From JAJPIG01 sp035531675 (GTDB lineage Bacteria; Desulfobacterota; Binatia; Binatales; Binataceae), in NCBI GenBank assembly GCA_035531675.1, contig DATKSL010000012.1:172264-236263 (forward strand): DNA of 64,000 nt, read 5' to 3'. Of the stretch, positions 56,565-64,000 are shown piece by piece. The notes under the pieces were generated by a model. It worked only from the letters and a program-made list of their open reading frames with translations. It did no database searches and was not told the DNA's origin. A program made the translations under genes and the position numbers. Numbering within the stretch: the stretch's first letter is position 1; every line of letters begins with the position of its first letter.

Positions 56565-57998
56565 CTAATTTACGGAACCTATTATGGTGATTTTCACCTG
56601 AGGATGTTTGGGATCGCTGGTCGTGATCACAAGCTGGGTTTCGGATCGCCCTAGCTCATTCGGCGTAAATTGAATTGAGACTCCGTGTTTCTGTCCGCGT
56701 GCCAGTTTGAACCACCCCCCGCCTTGAGCGACGAGAAACGGCGCCGCCAAACCTGCCACACCTAGAATCAATACCTTGCTACCCAAATTGGTTAGCCGGA
56801 TTTTCCTTGTTAAGGCTGATGAATTTAGATGAAGCGGCAAAAACGCAATCCGCTTCGGCTGCACTGAAATACTGCCGCCAATTGGCAGATATAGTTCCGC
56901 CGTAACCGGAGTGTCGTAAAAATTGCCGAACCCCCCAGCAACCAGAACTCGTCCATCGTTCAGAAGGGTTGCGGTATGGGCGCGGCGCTCCGTTTCCATG
57001 CTCCCGGTCGTGGTGAATTTTTTAGTCGAGTTCTTATAGAGTTCTGCGGATTGAACGGTACCGCCGGAAATAAGCACCCGACCGTTGTCAAGAAGTGTAG
57101 CGGTCTGAAGGTAACGCTTATCGTGCATCGGGCCTGTTAGACGAAAACTTTTAGAACCCGGGTAGTATAGTTCGGCACTAGCGGTGGCTTGGCCTTGACC
57201 GTTATGAAAGTCGAAACCGCCAGCGAGTAACACTTGCCCATTTTTTAGAAGAGTTGCCGTATGATCACATCGTGCCACAGCCATGTTGGCGATAGGCGTA
57301 AAGCTTTTGGCGACCGGCTCGTAAATTTCGGCACTTGATAACGAATTGCCCTGATTCGCAGTGGTAAATCCTCCGGCTATCAAAACCTGGCCCCCGGCGA
57401 GCAAGGTGGCGGTATGTTGCGTACGCTCAGTGGTCATATCTCCAACAGGTGAAAAACTGCCGATGGCAGGGTCGTAGATTTCGGCGCTACTTAAAACGGC
57501 GATGTTGCCGTTTTGATAATTCAGTCCTCCGGTTACCAAAACCTCGCCGTTTTTAAGAAGGGTGGCCGCGTGCCACGCACGCGGAACGCCCATATCGCCA
57601 GTTGGTGAAAAAGTCGACGTGCCGGGATCAAAAAGCTCTGCGCTTGCCAAGGGGACGTTGGTGTTGAAGCCTCCGGTGATCAGAACTCTTCCATCCTCAA
57701 GGAGAGTCGCCGTTTGGGAATCCCGTGCCGTTGTCATGCTACCGATTTCGGTAAAGGTTCCGCTTGAGGGATCGTAGGCTTCAGCGGTGGAAAGAGACTC
57801 GGAACCATCACTGCCTCCCGCTACCAATACCTGTCCGGATAGGAGAACTGTGGCGGTGTGGCCTGCCCGTCCCTCGTTCATGTTCCCCGTGGAGCTGAAC
57901 GTTCCCGGAAAAATTACGGGATTGCTCTGAGCCGCCGGGATTCCTTGAAGCGCCAGCAGAACGAGAAGCCCGAGGGACAGCGATGAGTAACCACGCAT
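56565..57998 (-). CDS. secreted seven-repeat kelch protein with C-terminal Ig-like domain
   Basis: 477 residues from the ATG at 57998, which gives a full signal peptide (LSLGLLVLLALQGIPAAQS); ATGs at 58043 and 58106 are alternatives. Seven kelch-type motifs are visible with the pattern HTATLLxxGxVLVAGG, starting with GHTATVLLSGQVLVAGG and ending HTATLLNDGRVLVAGG, enough for a seven-blade propeller. The C-terminal about 95 residues form an ASH/choice-of-anchor-D-like domain (KIRLTNLGSKVLILGV). The gene lies within the element, is lower in GC than the chromosome, and is probably cargo; role is unknown. Confidence 0.85.
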   Translation of the reverse strand: MRGYSSLSLGLLVLLALQGIPAAQSNPVIFPGTFSSTGNMNEGRAGHTATVLLSGQVLVAGGSDGSESLSTAEAYDPSSGTFTEIGSMTTARDSQTATLLEDGRVLITGGFNTNVPLASAELFDPGTSTFSPTGDMGVPRAWHAATLLKNGEVLVTGGLNYQNGNIAVLSSAEIYDPAIGSFSPVGDMTTERTQHTATLLAGGQVLIAGGFTTANQGNSLSSAEIYEPVAKSFTPIANMAVARCDHTATLLKNGQVLLAGGFDFHNGQGQATASAELYYPGSKSFRLTGPMHDKRYLQTATLLDNGRVLISGGTVQSAELYKNSTKKFTTTGSMETERRAHTATLLNDGRVLVAGGFGNFYDTPVTAELYLPIGGSISVQPKRIAFLPLHLNSSALTRKIRLTNLGSKVLILGVAGLAAPFLVAQGGGWFKLARGQKHGVSIQFTPNELGRSETQLVITTSDPKHPQVKITIIGSVN

Positions 57999-58225
57999 CC
58001 GGCCCCGCGATTGGGCGGGCCGGGCTGTTACGCTGCCATCCATCACTCGCTTTTGGGAGGCGACACAGGGCACTGAAAGTTTCCCCCTTGTCAGGACACT
58101 CGACAATCTACATTACTCCCAAACAAACGAAGACCCCTAAGCCGTGCCTCGGCTGCTCAAGGAAAAGACGGGGCGGACTTAACCCAGAGAAAGTATAGGG
58201 CGCTCGGGTGTGCTAATTATCGAGT

Positions 58226-58492
58226 ATGCCTTTCACGTCTGAGACGGCGCGCCGGGCGCGATGCCGCAAGGCCGGTCTGGCCGCCGCTCAATACTGGGGG
58301 GGACGGGGCTTCGCCAACCTTGAGTTTGCCCGGCACCAGCGGAGCGAGAATGCCCGATTGCTCCGTCTGGCAAAGATGGTACGGGAACTTGCGAAATGTA
58401 ACCTCAGCGTGATCGACTGCGCTACCCGCCGGCAAGTGACGCCCGAGATTTTGCTGGAGGCGCAAGCGCATCCGTCTCGTCGAAGGTCTTGA
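58226..58492 (+). CDS. small basic hypothetical protein
   Basis: 88 residues, rich in Arg and Ala, with ALRLAKMVRELAK-like helical character. No family is recognised and the ribosome site is weak. It lies within the element between the kelch and RepA-like genes. An overlapping minus-strand frame exists, so the call is uncertain. Confidence 0.35.
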   Translation: MPFTSETARRARCRKAGLAAAQYWGGRGFANLEFARHQRSENARLLRLAKMVRELAKCNLSVIDCATRRQVTPEILLEAQAHPSRRRS

Positions 58493-58574
58493 GCGCAAGC
58501 GCTGACGGGACGCGGCCCACTTTCAGGAGCGACCTGACTCTGCTTTCCCGTTTCCCGTTCCCTTAGATAAGGAA

Positions 58575-59615
58575 TTAGGGAAGGAAGCGCCAGCTTCCAT
58601 TCCCGAGGCGCACTACACACCCTTTGGCGTGCAGGACGCTGAGGTGATTCGACACGGTTTTTGGCTTAAGTTCGAGCTCTTCCCCAATAGCCGTCGGTGT
58701 CGAGGTTTGATCGTCGCTCCTAGCTAGCGCCTGAATGATCCGATCCTCTGTTGGAATACTCGTCATGCCGGCGAGGCGCTCGTCGCTTGGGTCGAGTGAA
58801 TCGACCCTCACGGTCCGCAGTTCTTTATCGAAATGCAGTGCCGCGTAAAGCGTAGCGGATTTCTCGTCGAAGCTCGTCTTGGTGTTCCGCAAGGCAAGCC
58901 CCCCGCCCGGCGCTTTCGTTACCCTGATCAGTGAGCGGGCTTGATGATGTTTGAAGGCTGACCCGAAGGGCCGGTACTCCGACGTATCGGCGCCGGGTTC
59001 AGGCGTCTTGATGTGGTCGATGGCGAGCACGGTGACGAAGACTTCCAGGCTCTTGAACAGGCGGATAATATCGCGCGCCTCCTTTGGGTCGAGCCCGTAG
59101 GAACCGATGGTTAGGGAGTCAACGATTACCAAGCCGGCACCACACTCGCGCATGTAGGCGCGGGCTTCGCCGATCACTTTGGCATCTGTGAGAGAGCCAG
59201 GCAGACGCCAATAGTACAAGCCCTGCGGCGGACTTTTGAGTTCAAGCCCCCGCGCTATGGCATAGGAGCGGCGGACAAATTCATCCTCGTCCAATTCCGC
59301 ATCGAGATAGAGTACCGGGCACTGCTCGACCGGCCGACCAGCAATTGGCAATCCTGATACGATGCAAGTCGCAAAGAAGAGCGCCAAATAGCTTTTACCC
59401 AGCCCACCATCGCCGAACAGGATGCTCATTGCCCCTTGAGGTATAAGGCCTGCGAGGACCTCCCGCCGAGGCTCTGGTTCCGGCATCATCCAGACTTCAA
59501 CGAGCCCTCCTTCCTTCCTTTCTTTTTCCTTAGGGGAACGGGAACGGGAAACCGTCGGCCCGTCGTGATCCCCCGATAGACCTGTCTCGTTAAATAGCCG
59601 GTCAATGTCAGACAT
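58575..59615 (-). CDS. RepA-like hexameric ATPase (AAA_25) with C-terminal winged helix
   Basis: 346 residues. Walker A is GDGGLGKS at 68-75 and Walker B LVIVDSL at 162-168, as in the RSF1010 RepA/AAA_25 helicase group; VLYLDAELDEDEF and VLAIDHIKTP are additional family features. The last 80 residues (IIQALARSDDQTSTPTAIGE, KTVSNHLSVLHAKGCVVR) form a winged-helix DNA-binding domain. It may drive replication of the excised element. It overlaps the upstream 86-residue gene by eight bases. Confidence 0.85.
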   Translation of the reverse strand: MSDIDRLFNETGLSGDHDGPTVSRSRSPKEKERKEGGLVEVWMMPEPEPRREVLAGLIPQGAMSILFGDGGLGKSYLALFFATCIVSGLPIAGRPVEQCPVLYLDAELDEDEFVRRSYAIARGLELKSPPQGLYYWRLPGSLTDAKVIGEARAYMRECGAGLVIVDSLTIGSYGLDPKEARDIIRLFKSLEVFVTVLAIDHIKTPEPGADTSEYRPFGSAFKHHQARSLIRVTKAPGGGLALRNTKTSFDEKSATLYAALHFDKELRTVRVDSLDPSDERLAGMTSIPTEDRIIQALARSDDQTSTPTAIGEELELKPKTVSNHLSVLHAKGCVVRLGNGSWRFLP

Positions 59616-59868
59616 GATCGTGCCTTGACCGCTTCATCTCGCCGCGCAATGCGCGTTCCCGTCGAACGGCCGCGAAGCGTTCAAAAAGCCATTTGCATCG
59701 AATTTCGTTTTGCCTGAGAGTTTCGGAGAGTGCCCACTTTACGCGTTCCTGCTCTTGCCAAAGTTCAAATCCGTCGAGTTCAGCCAGATCGCGATGCTCG
59801 AAGCGCTGGGCCTGCTCGAAGCTCTCAAGGGGGTTCGGGATTCGTAGCTGGTAGCGTTTTGCGTTCAT
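59608..59868 (-). CDS. small charged hypothetical protein
   Basis: 86 residues, helical and charged (EHRDLAELDGFELWQEQERV). Overlaps the RepA-like start by eight bases and lies 19 bases from the excisionase-like gene, so it is part of that operon. No family recognised. Confidence 0.6.
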   Translation of the reverse strand: MNAKRYQLRIPNPLESFEQAQRFEHRDLAELDGFELWQEQERVKWALSETLRQNEIRCKWLFERFAAVRRERALRGEMKRSRHDHV

Positions 59869-59887
59869 GGCGCTTCGTGGTTCGTCC

Positions 59888-60127
59888 TCATCGCCCAGAG
59901 CGCTCGGGCAGGGCGGGCGTGAATCCTGCGTCGATCAGGCGATCAACTTCACTTTTCGGGATTCGGAGTGATCGGCCGAACCGAACCGAGCTTATCCTTC
60001 GAGCGGCGACCCATGCGCGCACGGTTACCGGCTTGATGTGCAGCCGGTCGGCAAACTCCGAGCAACTCAGGAAGGGCGAATTCGTTACGTTGAACGCGGG
60101 AGACAGTGGATTCGCTGTGTTCGACAT
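59888..60127 (-). CDS. excisionase-like helix-turn-helix protein
   Basis: 79 residues from ATG 60127, preceded by AGAGG ten bases upstream; an upstream ATG at 60184 is a poorer choice. A helix-turn-helix of the MerR/excisionase (HTH_17) type is clear: LSCSEFADRLHIKPVTVRAW, VRFGRSLRIPKSEVDRLIDAG. It should bind att or arm sites to bias excision, or regulate the divergent integrase operon. Confidence 0.8.
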   Translation of the reverse strand: MSNTANPLSPAFNVTNSPFLSCSEFADRLHIKPVTVRAWVAARRISSVRFGRSLRIPKSEVDRLIDAGFTPALPERSGR

Positions 60128-60257
60128 ATGCGCTATACCTCTGATGCTTGTATTCGGATACCATTGCGGTACATCTCGTTTCATGTTACCCCATAGAAGC
60201 TACCAGACAAGGGTAAAGCAGGTTTTCGCGTTTGACGCTTCAGGTATTGGTTGGTCG

Positions 60258-60881
60258 ATGCAAGCATCAGAAGTCAAGGGTGTGTTCAAAGAGCTAACGG
60301 CGATAGCAAATGCGGTTCCTTACGCGCCGTATGATTCCAATCAAGAAATTTCCGATGCTTTGAGCGGTGACCGTATCCCCGGTCGCGCCGGCGTGCGCGA
60401 CTGGTTCGGAGAAAGCGAGCGGATCATTTCGGCTACTAAAGGGTTTCTGCACTTTCCACTTTCAGAGATCGCAACGCGCAAGGTGGCCGGCGCACGCCGC
60501 TGGTTCGAGGGCGATGCTCTCAAATTCGCTCGCCACGTCGCAGATATTTTGCGCTGGATAGTTAGGTGGGGTATCGCGCCTACCGAACGCCAGGACGAAA
60601 AGATTATCACGACCTTCGAGACCGCCTTGAGTTTCAATCGGACCAAGTTCGGTTGGTCGCTCGAATTGGATTCACCTATCGAAACGCTCTATCGGAATTT
60701 CTACGCGTGCTTGAAGCAGGCCGACCCGCTTAGGGTTCGTGCCTGCCGCAAATGTTCTCGAATTTTTTACGCGAAGCGCAGTGATCAGAATGACTGTTCG
60801 ACCGTGTGTGCGCGACGGTTGAGATCAAGGCAGTGGTACGAGAAAAAGGGCCGCAAGCTCAGAGGTTACAAAAAGCGCTAG
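60258..60881 (+). CDS. zinc-finger DNA-binding-like protein of the element
   Basis: 207 residues (start at 60183 is an alternative, giving 232). The C-terminal region has paired cysteines C163, C166, C180 and C184 (ACRKCSRIFYAKRSDQNDCSTVC), resembling the CGNR-type zinc ribbon, followed by a very basic tail. The N-terminal 150 residues form an unrecognised domain. It lies 13 bases before the integrase and diverges from the xis operon, so it may be its regulator or an accessory recombination protein. Confidence 0.65.
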   Translation: MQASEVKGVFKELTAIANAVPYAPYDSNQEISDALSGDRIPGRAGVRDWFGESERIISATKGFLHFPLSEIATRKVAGARRWFEGDALKFARHVADILRWIVRWGIAPTERQDEKIITTFETALSFNRTKFGWSLELDSPIETLYRNFYACLKQADPLRVRACRKCSRIFYAKRSDQNDCSTVCARRLRSRQWYEKKGRKLRGYKKR

Positions 60882-60894
60882 GAGATTAAATCGA

Positions 60895-62067
60895 ATGCTG
60901 TACAAACGCGGTGGGACCTGGTGGTACGAATTCGTCTTCAACGGCTCACGAATTCGAGAGAGCGCGAAGACAACCTCGCGGACGATTGCACGACAGGCCG
61001 AATTAAAGCGCCGCCGCGATCTGGCGCTCAGCGTCAACGGGCTGGTGAAGCGCGAGCCGCCGCCGTTGTTCCCAATAGCGGCAAAGCAATGGCTCGACTC
61101 GAAAACGGCACTGACCCCGCTCGGTCAAGCGTACTACGGCCAGTATGTCGGCAAGCTCAAGCGCCATTTCGGCAACCGGCTAATCTCGGACATCACGGCC
61201 GATGATATTGCGGACCTACAGCGCACGCGCATGGCCGAAAGGCTTTCGGGCCGCCAGGTCAATTGCGAAGTCGCGACGCTCCGATGCGTGCTGCGCCACT
61301 TCGGATTGTGGGCGGGCATTTCCCATCGCGTGAAGATGCTCAAGGAGCGGACGGATACTGGCCGCGCGCTTTCGATAGGAGATGAACGGAGGCTGCTCGA
61401 TGCCATCGCGCAAAGCCCGTCGGCTGCGCTCTATCCGTTTTTTATTCTCAGCCTCGATGCGGGGTTGCGGCCGGCAGAAACGCGGGCGCTTAGGCGGCGC
61501 GATCTCAATCTGGTTTGGCGCGATGGAGTGATCGAAGCAGGGGAGATAATCGTCAGCGATTCAAAGACGGACGCGGGGAGCGGACGTTGCATACCGCTCA
61601 CGCAACGCGCCTGCGGGGCTCTCAGCCTGTGGCTCTCACGCTTTCCGGATGCTGGCCCGGATGCGTTCGTGTTCCCGTTCCATCACGTCGGGCTGGCCGG
61701 CAACGGCCGCAAACCTCATCTGTGGGGAATCGACCTCAACCGGCCGATGAGCACCTATAGCTACAAGACTGCCTTCAACACCGCGCGCGCCACGGCCAAG
61801 GTCGATTGCCGGTTCTATGATGCCCGCCACAGTTTCATTACGCGGTTGGCCGAGAACCCGACCATCTCAGAGGAAACCATCCGCCAGCTTGCAGGCCACG
61901 TCTCGCCCAGGATGCTTGCCCGATACGCGCATATCCGGGCGCAAGCGCGCCGCGCCGCGATTGCCACGCTAGAACCCAGGGCCGGGGCGGAAAGGGCCAA
62001 AATTGAGGGAGACTACCCACAAAATCCCCCACAATCGGCGGATGGCGCGAAGCCGGTCCTAAATTGA
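60895..62067 (+). CDS. int: tyrosine-type site-specific integrase
   Basis: 390 residues. N-terminal arm-binding domain (MLYKRGGTWWYEFVFNG), SAM-like core-binding domain (about 70-160), then catalytic domain: arginine in LDAGLRPAETRALRRRD, lysine in VSDSKTDAGSG, FYDARHSFITRL (the usual HxxR reads YDAR), LAGHVSPRM and the nucleophile tyrosine in LARYAHIR. It should recombine the 50-bp att sites in tRNA-Pro. The right-end arm-type site overlaps its last codons. Confidence 0.95.
   Translation: MLYKRGGTWWYEFVFNGSRIRESAKTTSRTIARQAELKRRRDLALSVNGLVKREPPPLFPIAAKQWLDSKTALTPLGQAYYGQYVGKLKRHFGNRLISDITADDIADLQRTRMAERLSGRQVNCEVATLRCVLRHFGLWAGISHRVKMLKERTDTGRALSIGDERRLLDAIAQSPSAALYPFFILSLDAGLRPAETRALRRRDLNLVWRDGVIEAGEIIVSDSKTDAGSGRCIPLTQRACGALSLWLSRFPDAGPDAFVFPFHHVGLAGNGRKPHLWGIDLNRPMSTYSYKTAFNTARATAKVDCRFYDARHSFITRLAENPTISEETIRQLAGHVSPRMLARYAHIRAQARRAAIATLEPRAGAERAKIEGDYPQNPPQSADGAKPVLN
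62016..62033 (+). repeat. candidate arm-type integrase site, right end
   Basis: CCCACA - AAAT - CCCCCACA, matching the left-end site in sequence, spacing and orientation. It lies within the 3' end of int, 72 bases from the attR core. Confidence 0.5.
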
Positions 62068-62105
62068 AAGTCCCGTTAACCCCTTGATAAAGCAAGAAAT
62101 TTTGG

Positions 62106-62155
62106 TTGGTCGGGGCGGCCGGATTTGAACCGGCGACCACACGCACCCCAAGCGT
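62106..62155. repeat. attR core within intact tRNA-Pro
   Basis: Second copy of the perfect 50-base direct repeat. It spans the tRNA from anticodon stem to the CCA end plus one base. Confidence 0.9.
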
Positions 62156-62183
62156 GTGCGCTACCAGGCTGCGCCACGCCCCG
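62107..62183 (-). tRNA. tRNA-Pro (anticodon GGG)
   Basis: 77-base cloverleaf with encoded CCA. Acceptor stem CGGGGCG/CGCCCCG, D-arm with AGCCTGGTA loop, anticodon stem CACGC/GCGTG around TTGGGGT, and T-arm GCCGG-TTCAAAT-CCGGC, discriminator A. The element entered at its 3' half without disrupting it. Confidence 0.95.
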
Positions 62184-62283
62184 ACCGCGAGACCCTCGTG
62201 ACCGTACGACAACGACGACCGGCCACGGGAAAAGTGAGTACAGTGCGCGGCGGCGAAAACTCCATAATGCGTCGGCCCGCGCG

Positions 62284-63033
62284 CTATGACGACGGGGCCT
62301 TCTTGGCCGCCGCCCGCGGACGCCATTGCGCGAACGATCGCAGGTCGACGGCGAAGCTCCAGGCGTCGCGCGGCTGATTCACCAGATGCACGATCTCGGC
62401 GCAGATGCGCTGCGGCGAAACGAAGTGCGATGGGTCGGCGTCCGGCGCCGCCTCGCGTACCCGCGGACTGTCGACCGCGCCATCGACGTCGAGCGTGGCG
62501 ACGTGGATGCCGCGATGCATGTACTCATGGGCGAGCGATTCGGCGATCGATCGCTGCGCCAGCTTCGAGGCGTTGTAGGCCGAGTACATCGCGGGTCCGC
62601 CGCGGCTCTCCGATCCCAGCACGAAAATCACCGTGCCGCCGCCGCGCTCGGCCATCCCGGCCACCACCGCCTGGCTGCAATAGAAGGGTCCGTAGGCGTT
62701 GACCTTCAACTGGAAATCGAAATCCTCTTCGCTGATTTCGGTGAAACGCTTGCGCAGGTAGGCGCCGGCATTGTTGATCAGCACCGACACCGGCCCCAGC
62801 TCGCGCTCGACCGCCGTGACCGCCGCCAGCACCTGCTCGCGCCGGGCGACATCGGTCGGCGTGACCAGCGCCCGGACGCCGAGCTCGCGGACCATCGCCG
62901 CGGTCTCTTCGAGTTGCGACTGGGTGCGCGCGATAAGCCCGGTTGCGTAGCCCGCGCGCGCCAGCGTCAGCGCGATCTCGCGGCCGATGCCGCGTCCCGC
63001 GCCGGTAACCAATGCCACCTTGTTGTCCGACAT
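62284..63033 (-). CDS. short-chain dehydrogenase/reductase
   Basis: 249 residues from ATG 63033. VALVTGAGRGIGREIALTLA (cofactor), LINNAGAYLRKRF and the active-site serine/tyrosine in VLGSESRGGP and YSAYNASKLAQRS are present; the catalytic tetrad is intact. Substrate unknown. A 100-base spacer separates it from the tRNA. Confidence 0.88.
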   Translation of the reverse strand: MSDNKVALVTGAGRGIGREIALTLARAGYATGLIARTQSQLEETAAMVRELGVRALVTPTDVARREQVLAAVTAVERELGPVSVLINNAGAYLRKRFTEISEEDFDFQLKVNAYGPFYCSQAVVAGMAERGGGTVIFVLGSESRGGPAMYSAYNASKLAQRSIAESLAHEYMHRGIHVATLDVDGAVDSPRVREAAPDADPSHFVSPQRICAEIVHLVNQPRDAWSFAVDLRSFAQWRPRAAAKKAPSS

Positions 63034-63176
63034 GACGGGCGATCTTATCCTGCCGTTCGCGGCAGCGGAACCCATCTGCCGATGGCCGCGGCCCGGGAGA
63101 CAGGGCGCTAACGCTTGGCGTCGGCGGCTCGATGGTGTTACGGTGAGGCGGTCGAAAAATCATCGGGAGGAGCCCT

Positions 63177-64000
63177 TTGAAGCAGGCGCGGCCCATGCCC
63201 GTTGTCAGGATCGGGTTGGCCCATCGCAGGATCCTTCGCGCGGCCTGGTCCGCTGTGGTCGCCACATTGCTTCTGACGCTGCTCGGTGCGCGGGCGAATC
63301 GCGCCTGGGCCGACCCGCTGACCGTCCCTCCCGCCAGCTCCAGTTGGGAACGATTCACGCCGACGCTCGAACTCCCGCGTATCTATAATCCTGACGGCAG
63401 CCTGCCGTCAGGTGCGGAGATGCCGGGGGCGGCGGCAGTGATGCCTGAAGCCGAGCCCGCGACTGCCCTGCCGCCGCCCGACGCGATCGATCCTTCGGCG
63501 GCGCCTGCGCCTTCGTCGGCGAGCGCACCTGCGGCGGCGAGCGCACCTTCGGCGGCGAGCGGCCCAATGGTCACCAACGGCGATCTCTCGACCGGCGGCG
63601 CTCACGATGCCGGCGCGGCTCAGCCAGTGGCCGGCAACGATGACGGCTCGTCCGATCCCGATCCCGAGTCGGCGCTGAATGCGCCGTCCACGCTCGATCC
63701 GAGCCCGGATCCGGGTACCCAGAACGCCGGGAGCCGCACCGCGCAGAATCAGCCGGCGCCGACCGACCCGTTCGGTAATCCGATCGGCGATGCGCAGGAC
63801 TATCAAGAGGATCAGATCGACCCGCCCGCAGTGGTCTTGATTCCGGCGCCTTACTACGCGCCTCGCCGGCCCTTCTATGGCTATCCGTATTACGGCCCAC
63901 GCCTGGGCCGCTACTCATACTTCGGCCGCGCGTATCCGCATCCCGCGGCGCCGCCTGCCTATCGCGGGATCGGCAGTTCGCCGCCATGGACCGCGATTAA
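63177..64000 (+). CDS. secreted Pro/Ala- and Tyr-rich hypothetical, partial at right edge
   Basis: From a TTG at 63177 (preceded by GGAGGAG) the frame is open to the end of the window, 274 codons, no stop. A signal sequence (ILRAAWSAVVATLLLTLLGA) leads into a low-complexity Pro/Ala/Ser-rich region and a Tyr/Pro-rich tail (APYYAPRRPFYGYPYYGPR). An ATG at 63195 lacks a good ribosome site. No family recognised; it may be an envelope or surface protein. Confidence 0.65.
   Translation, partial: MKQARPMPVVRIGLAHRRILRAAWSAVVATLLLTLLGARANRAWADPLTVPPASSSWERFTPTLELPRIYNPDGSLPSGAEMPGAAAVMPEAEPATALPPPDAIDPSAAPAPSSASAPAAASAPSAASGPMVTNGDLSTGGAHDAGAAQPVAGNDDGSSDPDPESALNAPSTLDPSPDPGTQNAGSRTAQNQPAPTDPFGNPIGDAQDYQEDQIDPPAVVLIPAPYYAPRRPFYGYPYYGPRLGRYSYFGRAYPHPAAPPAYRGIGSSPPWTAI

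Larger units (their letters stand above)
56105..62155. mobile_element. integrative element inserted in tRNA-Pro
   Basis: A 6001-bp element bounded by a perfect 50-bp direct repeat (56105-56154 and 62106-62155), the second copy inside an intact tRNA-Pro(GGG) gene. A tyrosine integrase lies next to that tRNA. Content: divergent operons of excisionase-like, 86-residue unknown and RepA-like ATPase (minus) and zinc-finger protein plus integrase (plus), with a kelch cargo gene. A sampled 60 bases (57001-57060) hold 27 G+C, against 42 of 60 at 5581-5640. No conjugation or capsid gene is present, so mobility may depend on a helper. Confidence 0.9.

Noticed and set aside
56490..56570. tRNA-like T-loop sequence (GGTTCGAAT on the minus strand)
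   Set aside because: The stems do not pair and no acceptor or anticodon arm can be built.

Overview
The window is GC-rich, gene-dense bacterial chromosome with a Gram-negative envelope gene set (SurA, an NlpD-like LytM lipoprotein, Mpl). GTG and TTG starts are frequent, and several gene pairs overlap by ATGA. The mix (AddAB with SbcD, a DUF2182/DUF1326 pair, NorD-like VWA protein, paired M16 peptidases, kelch protein) suggests a soil-type deltaproteobacterium-like or Candidatus Binatota-like lineage. That placement is inference; no rRNA gene is present.

Layout. The left edge cuts an ArsB/NhaD-family transporter. A minus-strand DNA-repair cluster follows (SbcD-like phosphoesterase, AddB, AddA, a lipoprotein). 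On the plus strand come DAHP synthase, LD-carboxypeptidase with a serine hydrolase, a copper P1B ATPase and Mpl. Then a D-2-hydroxyacid dehydrogenase on the minus strand, and PDZ protein, Mfd, SurA, PdxA and UvrA on the plus strand. At 26.7-31.7 kb a minus-strand block holds DUF488, DUF2182, DUF1326 and two M16 peptidases. A NorD-like VWA protein, the GpmI-enolase pair, a degenerate phospholipase-D protein and a methyltransferase follow.

From 45.17 down to 38.5 kb a tight minus-strand operon runs alr-purH-purD-Sua5-DUF1015-histidine phosphatase. Divergent from it is a promoter and TPP riboswitch driving thiS-thiG-thiE, closed by a perfect 19-bp hairpin. Then come RtcB with archease, a CPBP protease, a CDF exporter, Apt, an NlpD-like protein, Pcm, a Clp-fold serine protease, an SDR and a secreted hypothetical.

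The most notable region is 56105-62155: a 6.0-kb integrative element in the 3' half of a tRNA-Pro(GGG) gene. It is bounded by a perfect 50-bp direct repeat, with candidate arm-type sites inside each end. It carries a tyrosine integrase, an excisionase-like protein, a RepA-like hexameric ATPase, a zinc-finger protein, two small unknowns and a seven-blade kelch protein of lower GC as probable cargo. Beyond the intact tRNA lie an SDR and a secreted proline/tyrosine-rich protein cut by the right edge.
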